Part shown: positions 54,237 through 61,961 of the stretch, piece by piece
Position numbering within the stretch: the stretch's first letter is position 1
Layout of the letters: every line of letters starts with the position of its first letter
NCBI GenBank assembly: GCA_964482325.1
Contig: CAYZXD010000008.1
Coordinates: 20,649 to 84,648 of the forward strand
Length of the DNA: 64,000 nt
Direction of reading: 5' to 3'
Origin: CAYZJV01 sp964482325
Lineage (GTDB): Bacteria > Spirochaetota > Spirochaetia > Sphaerochaetales > Sphaerochaetaceae
Notes under the pieces: model-generated
The model's input: only the letters and a program-made list of their open reading frames with translations
Databases searched by the model: none
Told to the model about the DNA's origin: nothing
Made by a program: the position numbers and the translations under genes

Positions 54237-55735
54237 GTGGCATCTCCCTGCTCAGCTAGGTAGGCGTTCATGGCTTTTGCAGCTTTACGACCTTGCCCCA
54301 TGGCAAGAATCACCGTTGCCGCACCAAGTACGATATCACCACCGGCATAGACTCCCGGCATGGAAGTTGCACAGGTTTCGTCATCAACCACGATGTTTCC
54401 CCGGTGATTCACATCAAGTCCTTTGGTCGTTCGTTCAATTAATGGATTGGAAGCATTGCCTATGGCTACAATGACGGTATCGAATGCATGCAGCGCTTCT
54501 GTTCCCGGGATCTCTCTGGGGGAACGGCGCCCGGATGCATCGGGTTCTCCCAACTCACAGGTGATTAATTCAACGTGTTGCACACGACCGTTTTCATCGC
54601 CGAGAATACGTAGCGGAGCATGGAGGTAGAGAAACTGTACTCCCTCTTCCTTTGCATGTGCAATTTCCTCTCTTCGCGCCGGCATCTCTTCATCAGTTCT
54701 CCGATACACGACGGTGACACTTTCAGCTCCCAACCGCAATGCGGTACGTGCGGCATCCATCGCTACATTGCCGCCGCCAAAAACCGCTACTTTTTTTGAA
54801 CCGTACAGGGGAGTTCCCGCAACATTCCGTTCATAGGCACGCATGAGATTGCTTCTGGTAAGATATTCATTTGCACTGAATACGCCGATGTAATTTTCTC
54901 CCGGTATGTTCAGGAATTTAGGCAATCCGGCCCCGGTACCGAGAAACAGTGCATCAAATCCTTCCCGATGCATTAAATCTTCAAGTTTTGCAGTTCGTCC
55001 CACCAGAAAGTTATGTTCAATCGTGACACCCATGCCCGCCAGAGCATCTAGTTCTTCCTGTACGATGCTTTTCGGCAGACGAAATTCGGGGATACCGTAT
55101 ACAAGCACACCGCCCGATTTATGCAGTGCTTCGAACATGACTACGTCATGACCTGCCCGTCGAAGATCAGCTGCGGCTGTCATACTAGCCGGTCCGCTTC
55201 CGACGACCCCAACCTTCTTCCCTGTCGAAGGAGCTATTGAGGGATTCTCACGACTGTCTGTGTGTGATTCCCAGTCGGCAACATACCGTTCGATGCGGCC
55301 GATATTCACTGCTTTATCGATACTCTTCAATGATTTTCCCACCGTGCAGGGAAGCTGACACTGAGCTTCCTGCGGACAGACTCTTCCACAAATGGCAGGG
55401 AGCATGGAACTTTCTTTAATGACGTTCACCGCGCCTTTAAAGTCTCCCTCGGCAGTCTTTTTGATAAAACCGGGTATATTGATGCCCACCGGACAGCCGG
55501 CGATGCAGGGAGCATTTTTACATTGCAGACAACGCAGTGCTTCCACCTTCACCTGGGCTTCTGTGTAGCCAATGGCTACCTCATCCATATTGTGCACCCG
55601 TTTGTTCGGATCCTGGGATGGCATTTCCTGTGGAGGAATGGCCAGCCGCTCTTTTGCTGTAAGACTCTTGTCCTGATACTGATTCAGCAGATCTTTTGCC
55701 TGCGCATCCAGTTCAGTCAGACTCGCATGTGCCAT
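54233..55735 (-). CDS. nfnB: NfnB / GltA-like large subunit of NADH-dependent ferredoxin:NADP oxidoreductase
   Basis: A 500-residue flavoprotein with an N-terminal pair of Fe-S cysteine groups (CLQCKNAPCIAGC and CGRVCPQEAQC), a first FAD domain (VGSGPASMTAAADLRRAGHDV) and an NADPH domain (VAVFGGGNVAMDAARTALRLGA), ending with GDIVLGAATVILAMGQGRKAA. Taken alone it resembles the glutamate synthase small subunit, but together with nfnA it is the electron-bifurcating NfnAB/SudAB complex. The ATG at 55735 overlaps the nfnA stop (TAATG) with GGAGGG upstream. Confidence 0.88.
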   Translation of the reverse strand: MAHASLTELDAQAKDLLNQYQDKSLTAKERLAIPPQEMPSQDPNKRVHNMDEVAIGYTEAQVKVEALRCLQCKNAPCIAGCPVGINIPGFIKKTAEGDFKGAVNVIKESSMLPAICGRVCPQEAQCQLPCTVGKSLKSIDKAVNIGRIERYVADWESHTDSRENPSIAPSTGKKVGVVGSGPASMTAAADLRRAGHDVVMFEALHKSGGVLVYGIPEFRLPKSIVQEELDALAGMGVTIEHNFLVGRTAKLEDLMHREGFDALFLGTGAGLPKFLNIPGENYIGVFSANEYLTRSNLMRAYERNVAGTPLYGSKKVAVFGGGNVAMDAARTALRLGAESVTVVYRRTDEEMPARREEIAHAKEEGVQFLYLHAPLRILGDENGRVQHVELITCELGEPDASGRRSPREIPGTEALHAFDTVIVAIGNASNPLIERTTKGLDVNHRGNIVVDDETCATSMPGVYAGGDIVLGAATVILAMGQGRKAAKAMNAYLAEQGDAT

Positions 55736-56583
55736 TATGCCTGTCCCTCCTTGATGTTCAAACCGACGTGACATCGGTGATGAGCTTCCTGTTCCTGCGG
55801 TTTATAGGTTCCGAGTCGCAACAGGAGATTATCCCAATCAACGGCGAAGGCATCAAATTCGGGGCCATCAACGCAGACAAACTTGGTTTTCCCGTTAATA
55901 CTTACCCGACATCCGCCACACATTCCGGTTCCGTCAATCATAATGGTATTGAGTGATACAATGGTGGGGATGTTGAACGGTTGTGTGGTCAGTGTGCAGA
56001 ATTTCATCATGATCGGTGGACCGATAGCGACCACTAAATCAGGCTTCCATGATTCACACAACTCATTCAGGGGTTCGGTAACGAGCGCTTTTCTTCCATA
56101 GCTGCCATCGTCGGTACAGATGATCAGTTCATCGGCAATGGCGGTCATCTCTTTTTCCAGAATGACCAGATCTTTATTACGGGCTCCGATAATTATCTTC
56201 ACTTCGTTCCCTGCCCGTTTCATAGCCTGCGCAATAGGATGCATGGGCGCAACTCCTACGCCACCGCCTACACAGACGACTTTCCCGTATTTATCTATAT
56301 GGGTCGGTTTCCCTAATGGTCCTAACACATTTTTAATGGCATCCCCTTTTTCGAGCCTGGCAAGATGATGGGTAGCTTCTCCTACGGCTTGAAACACCAG
56401 AGTGATAGACCCGGATGATTCATCAGCGTCAGCAATGGTTAGGGGGATGCGCTCTGCGTACTCACCTCCCTGCTGAACAATGACAAACTGTCCCGCTTTC
56501 CGTTCCCGGGCAATATGAGGGGCTTTGATGGTGAGTCGAAAGACCTCATCTGAGAGTTTTTCCTTTTGCAGAATGGTGAACAT
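55735..56583 (-). CDS. nfnA: NfnA / ferredoxin-NADP reductase alpha-like subunit
   Basis: A 282-residue FAD/NAD(H)- and [2Fe-2S]-binding protein of the PyrK/SudB type: YAERIPLTIAD (FAD), GGGVGVAPMHPIAQAMKRAG (NAD) and a C-terminal cluster loop GTGMCGGCRVS...FVCVDGPEFD. With nfnB it would couple NADPH oxidation to reduction of NAD+ and ferredoxin. I chose ATG at 56583 with AGGAGG upstream, which fits the family N-terminus. Confidence 0.9.
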   Translation of the reverse strand: MFTILQKEKLSDEVFRLTIKAPHIARERKAGQFVIVQQGGEYAERIPLTIADADESSGSITLVFQAVGEATHHLARLEKGDAIKNVLGPLGKPTHIDKYGKVVCVGGGVGVAPMHPIAQAMKRAGNEVKIIIGARNKDLVILEKEMTAIADELIICTDDGSYGRKALVTEPLNELCESWKPDLVVAIGPPIMMKFCTLTTQPFNIPTIVSLNTIMIDGTGMCGGCRVSINGKTKFVCVDGPEFDAFAVDWDNLLLRLGTYKPQEQEAHHRCHVGLNIKEGQA

Positions 56584-56694
56584 ACAAACCTCCTGAGCGA
56601 CCTGAGTGCACAGAAAACCGGATTTTCCTGCTCGCAGGTGGTTGTTCTTTACCGTACCAGATGCGGCAACTTTGGGCAATTGGCGAAAAGGTCA

Positions 56695-56722
56695 TTGCAC
56701 CATCGGCCAGGTGTGATACACT
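56695..56722 (+). promoter_or_regulatory. Promoter of the 250-residue uncharacterised gene
   Basis: TTGCAC (56695-56700), 16-base spacer, TACACT (56717-56722); the leader is ~27 bases with AGGAGG. Confidence 0.6.
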
Positions 56723-56755
56723 GCTGATGAAGCGATAGCTTCCAGGAGGTATCAG

Positions 56756-57508
56756 ATGCATTATTATTTGCTGGTTTATCCTGCAGAGGCTTTGGTAGCC
56801 TCTATGCTTACAAGTGCGGAATTCAGCGCCTATATGTCGATGGGTCCGGAGAAGACCGCTGCCGAGCAACTCATTTTTGTTGAACTGACCGAAGAATTCG
56901 GTGATGACTTTGATTGGGATTATGCCCGGAGAGCCTGTATTCCTCATCGTGACGGGACACCGAAGAATTCGGTGTATCTGAGTGTATATCGCGTGCTGGA
57001 ACGGGTTCCGCATCGGGTACTGGGTAATCTATCGTTGGTTACACAGGATGGAAGGAATCTGGAGATAGCCCAGAGGCCTTATCGGGGACCGCAGAACTGG
57101 AATGGACATGCGCTGTATCAGGAACTGTGCCCGGTTAGCCCTTTGGTAGCTGCTACGCTGCCTCCGGAACCGTTCTCTCGGTATCTGCTTGACAGCACTA
57201 ACCATATTGCGGTCCCGGCTATCGCCTTTGCTGACATTCATCTTCCCGGACCGGAAAATCAGTCGTTGTATGCACATGATCAGCAGCAGCATGTGCAGAT
57301 GTGCTTTGATGATATTCATAGAACCCCGGGAAAATTGTCAAAGACGATAGATCGTTCTGCAAAGATCCAGTTTTCGTACCGCACTATCGGGCAGGGGCTA
57401 TTCTTCGCCCGGCATAAGGAACCGCTGGTGTTTTATCCCATGCCTTCAGCCGATGAAATCCGATCCCACCATGATGAATGGGGACGATCAGCTCACATAT
57501 TTTCATAA
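56756..57508 (+). CDS. Uncharacterised protein
   Basis: I do not recognise this 250-residue protein. It has no signal peptide or membrane segment, is rich in His and aromatic residues in its second half (HDQQQHVQMCFDDIHRTPG), and has no Cys cluster. A promoter and AGGAGG are clear, and a cupin gene follows 21 bases downstream, so the pair may act on the same small ligand. Confidence 0.65.
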   Translation: MHYYLLVYPAEALVASMLTSAEFSAYMSMGPEKTAAEQLIFVELTEEFGDDFDWDYARRACIPHRDGTPKNSVYLSVYRVLERVPHRVLGNLSLVTQDGRNLEIAQRPYRGPQNWNGHALYQELCPVSPLVAATLPPEPFSRYLLDSTNHIAVPAIAFADIHLPGPENQSLYAHDQQQHVQMCFDDIHRTPGKLSKTIDRSAKIQFSYRTIGQGLFFARHKEPLVFYPMPSADEIRSHHDEWGRSAHIFS

Positions 57509-57529
57509 CTAATTGCAGGAGCGTAATGT

Positions 57530-57871
57530 ATGATTCGACATCCGGAAGAAATGATTAATCAGGACCGACAGATCCGCGGTGGAAATGGGTTGTGTAAAAT
57601 CCACCATTTTGTGCAACCCGGTGAAATAGACCATTGCCGTATGTTCGCCACCGTCACCCTGGAACAGGGAGTTTCGGTAGGAGAACATATACATGAAGGT
57701 GATGCCGAGTACTTCTGGATTCTCAGAGGACAAGGCATTGTCACCGAAGCTGATGGTGAAAAAGTGGTGAATCCGGGAGATCTCGTGGCAACCGGAGATG
57801 GGGAAAGTCATGCGATCCGCAATGAACAGAGCGAACCTCTGGTCTTTATTGCACTGATCATCCTCACGTAA
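57530..57871 (+). CDS. Single-domain cupin protein
   Basis: A 113-residue cupin: GEHIHEGDAEYFWILRGQG holds the metal-binding His, His, Glu set, and NPGDLVATGDGESHAIRN the second motif with the last His. This is the all-purpose small cupin type, often an isomerase or a ligand-binding domain. GGAG precedes the ATG. The stop lies four bases from the MATE gene stop. Confidence 0.83.
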   Translation: MIRHPEEMINQDRQIRGGNGLCKIHHFVQPGEIDHCRMFATVTLEQGVSVGEHIHEGDAEYFWILRGQGIVTEADGEKVVNPGDLVATGDGESHAIRNEQSEPLVFIALIILT

Positions 57872-57875
57872 ACGG

Positions 57876-59258
57876 TTACACTCCCTGCACCTGCAAGGTG
57901 GTAATGGTTCGCCGATAGATGCGCAAGTACAGTATCACACTCATGATTAGCGATACCAACTCCGATATGAGAAAGGAAAACCAGATAGCATCAAGTCCGC
58001 CGATGCGTGCGAGAACCCAGGCAGAGGGAAGCAGAAACACCAGTTGTCGGGTTACTGAAAGCAGTAAGCTGTAGGTTCCTTTTCCCATGGCTTGAAACGA
58101 TGAACTGAATACGATTGCGATACCGGCAAGGGGAAATGCAAGACTGATAATGCGCAATGCCGGGATTCCGATTCCCATCATCTCAGCAGATGCGTTGAAT
58201 AAGAGAAGCAGTTGATCGGGCAAGATCTGGAATATGAGAAGACCGAACAGCATGATTCCCACTGCAATAAACTGGGAGAATCGTATCGTCTGTACGATTC
58301 GATGTTGATTTCTTGCCCCGTAATTATATGCCACAATGGAGATCATTGCAGTAGATAACCCGAAGACGGGCATGAATATAAAGCTCTGCAACCTGAAGTA
58401 CACGCCGAATACGGCTACGGCGGTAGCAGAGAATGCAATGAGTATCGAATTCATTCCGATGGTCATGACTGATCCGATAGACTGCATAATGATCGAGGGC
58501 AATCCCACCTGATAAATTTCTTTGATGATGTGCCAGTTAACGGTAAATCCGCGAAACGAGAATGTAAGTTCATGGACCTTTGTTTTCATGAAAAAGAGTG
58601 CGAGGCCTAACGCACTAAGTTGTCCGATGATGGTAGCCACTGCAGCTCCGGCCATACCCATTTCAGGAGCTCCAAGAAGTCCGAAGATGAGTATTGGGTC
58701 AAGAATGATGTTGATAATGGCCCCTGCAGCCTGAGTGATCATGGGATGGATGGTGTCTCCGGTTCCCTGCATGATACGCTCACAGATAAACTGGCCGAAT
58801 ATTCCGATGGAAAGTGTTGTCACGATGAGAAGATAGATCTGCCCCATTCGGATAATTTCAGGATCATCGGTGAACCAGTGAAAGAAAAAGGGTGTGAGCA
58901 GAGCTCCGATGGCGGCAAACAGTATCCAGATGAGTACCGCAAGGAAGAGTCCCTGCATCGCAACATCCGAGGCTTCCTTCGGCCGTTGCTGACCTAGGCG
59001 ACGAGAAAGGAGTGCGTTCACGCCAATGCTTGTCCCTACTCCCATAGAGATCATGAGCATCTGAACCGGAAATGCCAAGGAGACTGCGGCAAGCGCCTGC
59101 TCACCGATACGTGCGATGAAAATGGAATCCACCACATTATAGAGGGCTTGTACCATCATGGAGACCATAATGGGAAGAGCCATGGTTACTACGAGCTGAC
59201 CGACGGGTTTTGCACCCATCTTATTCTGGCGCACGGGGGCGTGATCACTGTTTTGCAT
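57876..59258 (-). CDS. MATE-family multidrug/sodium antiporter
   Basis: A 460-residue protein with twelve hydrophobic segments in two MatE halves: PIMVSMMVQALYNVVDSIFIARIGEQ in the first and LPSIIMQSIGSVMTIGMNSIL in the second. It exports drugs or metabolites in exchange for Na+ or H+. I chose ATG at 59258: the promoter -10 ends seven bases upstream, there is no Shine-Dalgarno site, and an ATG at 59219 is the next alternative. The mRNA is therefore leaderless. Confidence 0.9.
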   Translation of the reverse strand: MQNSDHAPVRQNKMGAKPVGQLVVTMALPIMVSMMVQALYNVVDSIFIARIGEQALAAVSLAFPVQMLMISMGVGTSIGVNALLSRRLGQQRPKEASDVAMQGLFLAVLIWILFAAIGALLTPFFFHWFTDDPEIIRMGQIYLLIVTTLSIGIFGQFICERIMQGTGDTIHPMITQAAGAIINIILDPILIFGLLGAPEMGMAGAAVATIIGQLSALGLALFFMKTKVHELTFSFRGFTVNWHIIKEIYQVGLPSIIMQSIGSVMTIGMNSILIAFSATAVAVFGVYFRLQSFIFMPVFGLSTAMISIVAYNYGARNQHRIVQTIRFSQFIAVGIMLFGLLIFQILPDQLLLLFNASAEMMGIGIPALRIISLAFPLAGIAIVFSSSFQAMGKGTYSLLLSVTRQLVFLLPSAWVLARIGGLDAIWFSFLISELVSLIMSVILYLRIYRRTITTLQVQGV

Positions 59259-59265
59259 GCAAGAT

Positions 59266-59294
59266 AATCTATCACCAACGCCCGCGCTGTACAA
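59266..59294 (-). promoter_or_regulatory. Promoter of the MATE gene (leaderless)
   Basis: Minus strand: TTGTAC (59294-59289), 17-base spacer, TAGATT (59271-59266), seven bases, then ATG. Confidence 0.6.
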
Positions 59295-59299
59295 CCCAC

Positions 59300-59327
59300 A
59301 AAAACGGGCACTTACCGAAAGTGCCCG
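59300..59327 (-). terminator. Intrinsic terminator of the encapsulin operon
   Basis: CGGGCACTT, five-base loop, AAGTGCCCG, then TTTTT on the minus strand, 20 bases behind the encapsulin stop. Confidence 0.85.
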
Positions 59328-59347
59328 CATTATGTGAAAAAGCTTGG

Positions 59348-60142
59348 TTATGAGACTTTGAACGGAACAATAAGATTGGGATCCAAGACTCGGAAGGTAA
59401 ATGATTCAGTAATGAAGAGCGTTACTTCCTTGGTGTCATGGGATTCATAACCGATAGCAAAATCCTGTCCGATGGTCAGTTCCAGATTCTCATCATCCTG
59501 CGGAACCAGGAAGGCACCATCAATTGCCATGCTGTGAATGACCTTCCCACCGATGAGCCGTTCAATTCGCTCCGGCAGCGGCGTCCCCTGTACCACTTTG
59601 TTAATCGCAAGCCATCCTTTTGTTCCCAGAATAAGCGAGCAGGGACCTTGCGCATGACTGGCACGCAGGGTCACCAGTGCGGTACTGATGGCCTCCATGA
59701 TGGCGGATCCATCGGTTCCCAGAACAAGTGGCTTGTGTGCAGCTGCTTCTTCTATACCGACAATGCCACTGGAGGAAAATCCATGATAGATGGCCTTTTC
59801 CTCAAAGTCCGCAATTTTTTCAGCTGCTGCATCGAGGGAATCAAGATCGATATCCTTTGCTCCGCGATTGAGATTATCCATTTCCCATCGGTTGAGGGAG
59901 AATCTCACTCGTGCTTCTGATAACGGGGTGACACGGAAAACTCCGGTTTTCACATCACCTGCATCATCAAGTAAATCAAGACGGCCTTCAGAAACGGCAG
60001 TGTAATTCCACCCCTTGGGACCTTCTACATGTACTACTTTTCTGGCACTGAGTCGGGACCGCAGAATTTCTGCAGCTCGACTTTCTATCTCTTCCCACAC
60101 GCGGGTTGATAGCGGGGCAAGTTCTTTTTTCAAGATATCCAT
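59348..60142 (-). CDS. Family 1 encapsulin shell protein
   Basis: The 264-residue protein matches the HK97-fold encapsulin shell: the N-terminal LAPLSTRVWEEIESRAAEIL helix, VVHVEGPKGWNYTAV, the E-loop segment and the C-terminal TESFTFRVLDPN. Sixty copies normally assemble into a T=1 cage about 24 nm wide. The cargo gene lies 13 bases upstream on the same strand, AAAGGAG precedes the ATG, and a strong terminator follows, so these two genes form a complete nanocompartment operon. Confidence 0.95.
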   Translation of the reverse strand: MDILKKELAPLSTRVWEEIESRAAEILRSRLSARKVVHVEGPKGWNYTAVSEGRLDLLDDAGDVKTGVFRVTPLSEARVRFSLNRWEMDNLNRGAKDIDLDSLDAAAEKIADFEEKAIYHGFSSSGIVGIEEAAAHKPLVLGTDGSAIMEAISTALVTLRASHAQGPCSLILGTKGWLAINKVVQGTPLPERIERLIGGKVIHSMAIDGAFLVPQDDENLELTIGQDFAIGYESHDTKEVTLFITESFTFRVLDPNLIVPFKVS

Positions 60143-60155
60143 AGAATTCTCCTTT

Positions 60156-60500
60156 TTACGATTTCATGTCGCCGATAGACAGTGTCGATCCATTACTTGC
60201 CGAAGATGATTCTCCGCCCTCTTCCACTGCAATCAGCGATCCGGTGGTGAACAGATAATCACGAAGTTCATCGTCCCACTTGTCCATGTTTCTTCTCAGC
60301 CACTCAATGGTCATTGCCGCGTGTTCAATTTCTTCATCACGGTTATGAGCCATGACTTCCTTCAAAGACTGATCCTTGGAGGTAGCAACCCGCTGATTGT
60401 ACCAGTCAATTGCTTCGAGCTCCTCGCGGAGACTGGTGATTGCCCGTGAAATCTCTCGAGTTTTTTCATCCAATGCTTCATACGGTTCTGAATATGCCAT
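60156..60500 (-). CDS. Encapsulated ferritin-like protein (EncFtn)
   Basis: A 114-residue two-helix protein of the EncFtn family. The metal site residues are visible in EELEAIDWYNQR and RDEEIEHAAMTIEW (Glu and the Glu/His pair of the ferroxidase centre). After an acidic, Ser-rich linker the last residues STLSIGDMKS are the cargo peptide that docks it inside the encapsulin shell. It oxidises Fe2+ for storage in the cage. AGGGAGG precedes the ATG. A 12-bp palindrome lies in its promoter. Confidence 0.94.
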   Translation of the reverse strand: MAYSEPYEALDEKTREISRAITSLREELEAIDWYNQRVATSKDQSLKEVMAHNRDEEIEHAAMTIEWLRRNMDKWDDELRDYLFTTGSLIAVEEGGESSSASNGSTLSIGDMKS

Positions 60501-60539
60501 ACTTCCTCCCTAAAATGGTAATAATTCTTAGATACGCTC

Positions 60540-60551
60540 TTAGTATACTAA
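60540..60551. promoter_or_regulatory. 12-bp palindrome in the EncFtn promoter
   Basis: TTAGTATACTAA is a perfect palindrome 40 bases before the EncFtn ATG and contains a TATACT -10-like hexamer, so a dimeric repressor, possibly iron- or peroxide-responsive, could bind here. Confidence 0.5.
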
Positions 60552-60585
60552 AGGATTGGTTATCAGGCCAGTGCAGATACAACAA

Positions 60586-60604
60586 GACCGCCTCACGGGC
60601 GGTC
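60586..60604 (-). terminator. Terminator after hsp20
   Basis: GACCGCC, five-base loop, GGCGGTC, followed on the minus strand by TTGTTGT. It separates hsp20 from the encapsulin operon. Confidence 0.65.
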
Positions 60605-60631
60605 CTGTTTGGGGTGGATGTACCAAAATAA

Positions 60632-61075
60632 TTACTTTTTCAGTTTAACTTCAATTTTCTTCGGCTGCTTTGCCGGTACTTTTGGAATGGTAATGGTAAG
60701 TACACCATTTTTGAATTCACCTTCGATGTTGTCTTCATCAATTCCCTCAGGGAGCGTGAAACTGCGTTCGAAGGTACTGCAGGAACGTTCCCGAATCAGA
60801 TAATTCGGCTGTTCTTTGTCACTCTTCCTCTCGGTCTCTGCTTCACAGACTGAGGAGATCTTCAGGACGTGCTTGTCAATATTGACATCAACATCTTTCT
60901 CACTGTACCCGGGAAGCTCTGCCTGTACTACATAAGACTTTTCATCTTCCCATACATCAACTGCCGGTGTTCGACTTGAAGGAATACCCCAGTTGTTCCA
61001 TAGGCTGTTGAACAGGCTGTCAAAGTCTCGAGCCATGCTCACCGAATTTGGGTTTCTGTTTACGATGTATTTCAT
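60632..61075 (-). CDS. Small heat-shock protein Hsp20
   Basis: A 147-residue alpha-crystallin-type chaperone: N-arm with Phe/Trp (DFDSLFNSLWNNWG), core from VDVWEDEKSYVVQAELPGYSEKDV to GEFKNGVLTITIPK (the conserved GVLTI strand), and tail PKKIEVKL with the I-x-V motif. It holds unfolding proteins in large oligomers. GGAGG lies before the ATG at 61075. The only good promoter is of the sigma-54 type. Confidence 0.93.
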   Translation of the reverse strand: MKYIVNRNPNSVSMARDFDSLFNSLWNNWGIPSSRTPAVDVWEDEKSYVVQAELPGYSEKDVDVNIDKHVLKISSVCEAETERKSDKEQPNYLIRERSCSTFERSFTLPEGIDEDNIEGEFKNGVLTITIPKVPAKQPKKIEVKLKK

Positions 61076-61134
61076 AATTACACCTCCGTAATTTTTAATA
61101 TGCTGTTTCAGTCCTCTCTGGACACTTATATACA

Positions 61135-61150
61135 TGCAACTAGCGTGCCA
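61135..61150 (-). promoter_or_regulatory. Sigma-54 (RpoN) promoter of hsp20
   Basis: Minus strand: TGGCACG-CTAG-TTGCA, a perfect match to the -24/-12 consensus TGGCACG-N4-TTGC(A/T), GG and GC ten bases apart. The expected start near 61125 leaves a ~50-base leader with GGAGG before the hsp20 ATG. Confidence 0.85.
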
Positions 61151-61414
61151 ACTTTTACCAAAAATACTATTAAAATTTTTATTTCATTTATTAATATACA
61201 GTTACATAACTCCTCAACCCTCTTGCCGATAAAAGAAAACCACCCGACAATATGCAAATAATGCATATATGTATCTTTTTGTCCCACTAAGTGCAAAACA
61301 TCAGAATATCTGTTGAATCATGACCCAGGCAGACATCACAACCTGCAGAAAGATTCATGATATGTGTAATTTTGTCTCAACTTGCAAGAAATCTCATGAA
61401 TTCTCCTACCCCGG
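61151..61414. other. Non-coding region between hsp20 and tRNA-Met
   Basis: This AT-rich stretch has no supportable gene. It holds a separated inverted repeat (ATCATGA near 61317 and TCATGAT near 61356) and a CTTGCAAG palindrome near 61380. One of these could be the upstream site of a sigma-54 enhancer-binding protein, but no known consensus matches. Confidence 0.4.
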
Positions 61415-61443
61415 TTGACTCTTTTTCAATTGCGCGTTAGTAT
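61415..61443 (+). promoter_or_regulatory. Promoter of initiator tRNA-Met
   Basis: TTGACT (61415-61420), 17-base spacer, TAGTAT (61438-61443), 13 bases before the tRNA. Confidence 0.75.
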
Positions 61444-61456
61444 CTGCTCTTGTCGA

Positions 61457-61529
61457 CGCAGGGTAGAGCAGTTGGCAGCTCGTCGGGCTCATAACCCGGA
61501 GGTCGCAGGTTCGAGTCCTGTCCCTGCTA
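61457..61529 (+). tRNA. Initiator tRNA-fMet (CAT)
   Basis: Seventy-three-base cloverleaf with initiator marks: the first acceptor position is an unpaired C1xT72, and three G:C pairs (GGG/CCC) stack at the anticodon stem around CTCATAA. T-loop GGTTCGAGTCC. CCA is not encoded. Confidence 0.96.
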
Positions 61530-61549
61530 TACTTACTTATCAGTCATCC

Positions 61550-61583
61550 AGCCCACCAAATACGGTGGGCTGTTTTGTGTTTT
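61550..61583 (+). terminator. Intrinsic terminator after tRNA-Met
   Basis: AGCCCACC, six-base loop, GGTGGGCT, then GTTTTGTGTTTT. Confidence 0.85.
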
Positions 61584-61688
61584 GGGGTGAATAACGACTC
61601 GCAAAGGTTACAAACCGTAACGGGGGTAATTGGTGAAAAAGTGTCTTCTAAGTGTGCTTCGTTATCGCGAAAAGTGTAACTGTAACGT

Positions 61689-61694
61689 AATCAT
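61689..61694. repeat. Target-site duplication, left copy
   Basis: AATCAT directly before the insertion sequence; the same six bases follow the other end at 63841-63846. Confidence 0.75.
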
Positions 61695-61724
61695 CCTTAA
61701 CTTCCAGAAATTTTATTACTCAAT
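61695..61724. repeat. Left terminal inverted repeat of the IS
   Basis: Matches the reverse complement of 63811-63840 at 24 of 30 positions, with AACTTCC near the tip and ATTACTCAAT on the inner side. Confidence 0.8.
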
Positions 61725-61739
61725 GTGAACGACCACTTT

Positions 61740-61961
61740 TTAGCGCTTCCCGCTCTTAACAAAAGTCAGGACATCCTCGTAGGACTTTCCGCTTTTCTCG
61801 ATAGCAGTAGCAAGCTCCTTCGCCTGAAGATCTCTCTTCTCAGCATAGAGTGTTTCAAGTTCAGCAATCGCAGCATCATATCTGGCTTTCGTCTTTTCAA
61901 CAGTTGTCTGAGCCTTCACAATTTTTGCATCAATGGAGGCCATTGTCTTAGTTCTTGCCAT
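61740..61961 (-). CDS. IS accessory small helical protein
   Basis: A 73-residue, charged, helical protein (MARTKTMASIDAKIVK... ending LTFVKSGKR). Its ATG at 61961 lies 14 bases inside the transposase 3' end, with GGGAG five bases upstream. Similar short proteins travel with transposases of this group; the function is unknown, perhaps DNA binding or regulation of transposition. An N-terminal extension (from 62012) is possible but lacks a ribosome binding site. Confidence 0.7.
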   Translation of the reverse strand: MARTKTMASIDAKIVKAQTTVEKTKARYDAAIAELETLYAEKRDLQAKELATAIEKSGKSYEDVLTFVKSGKR

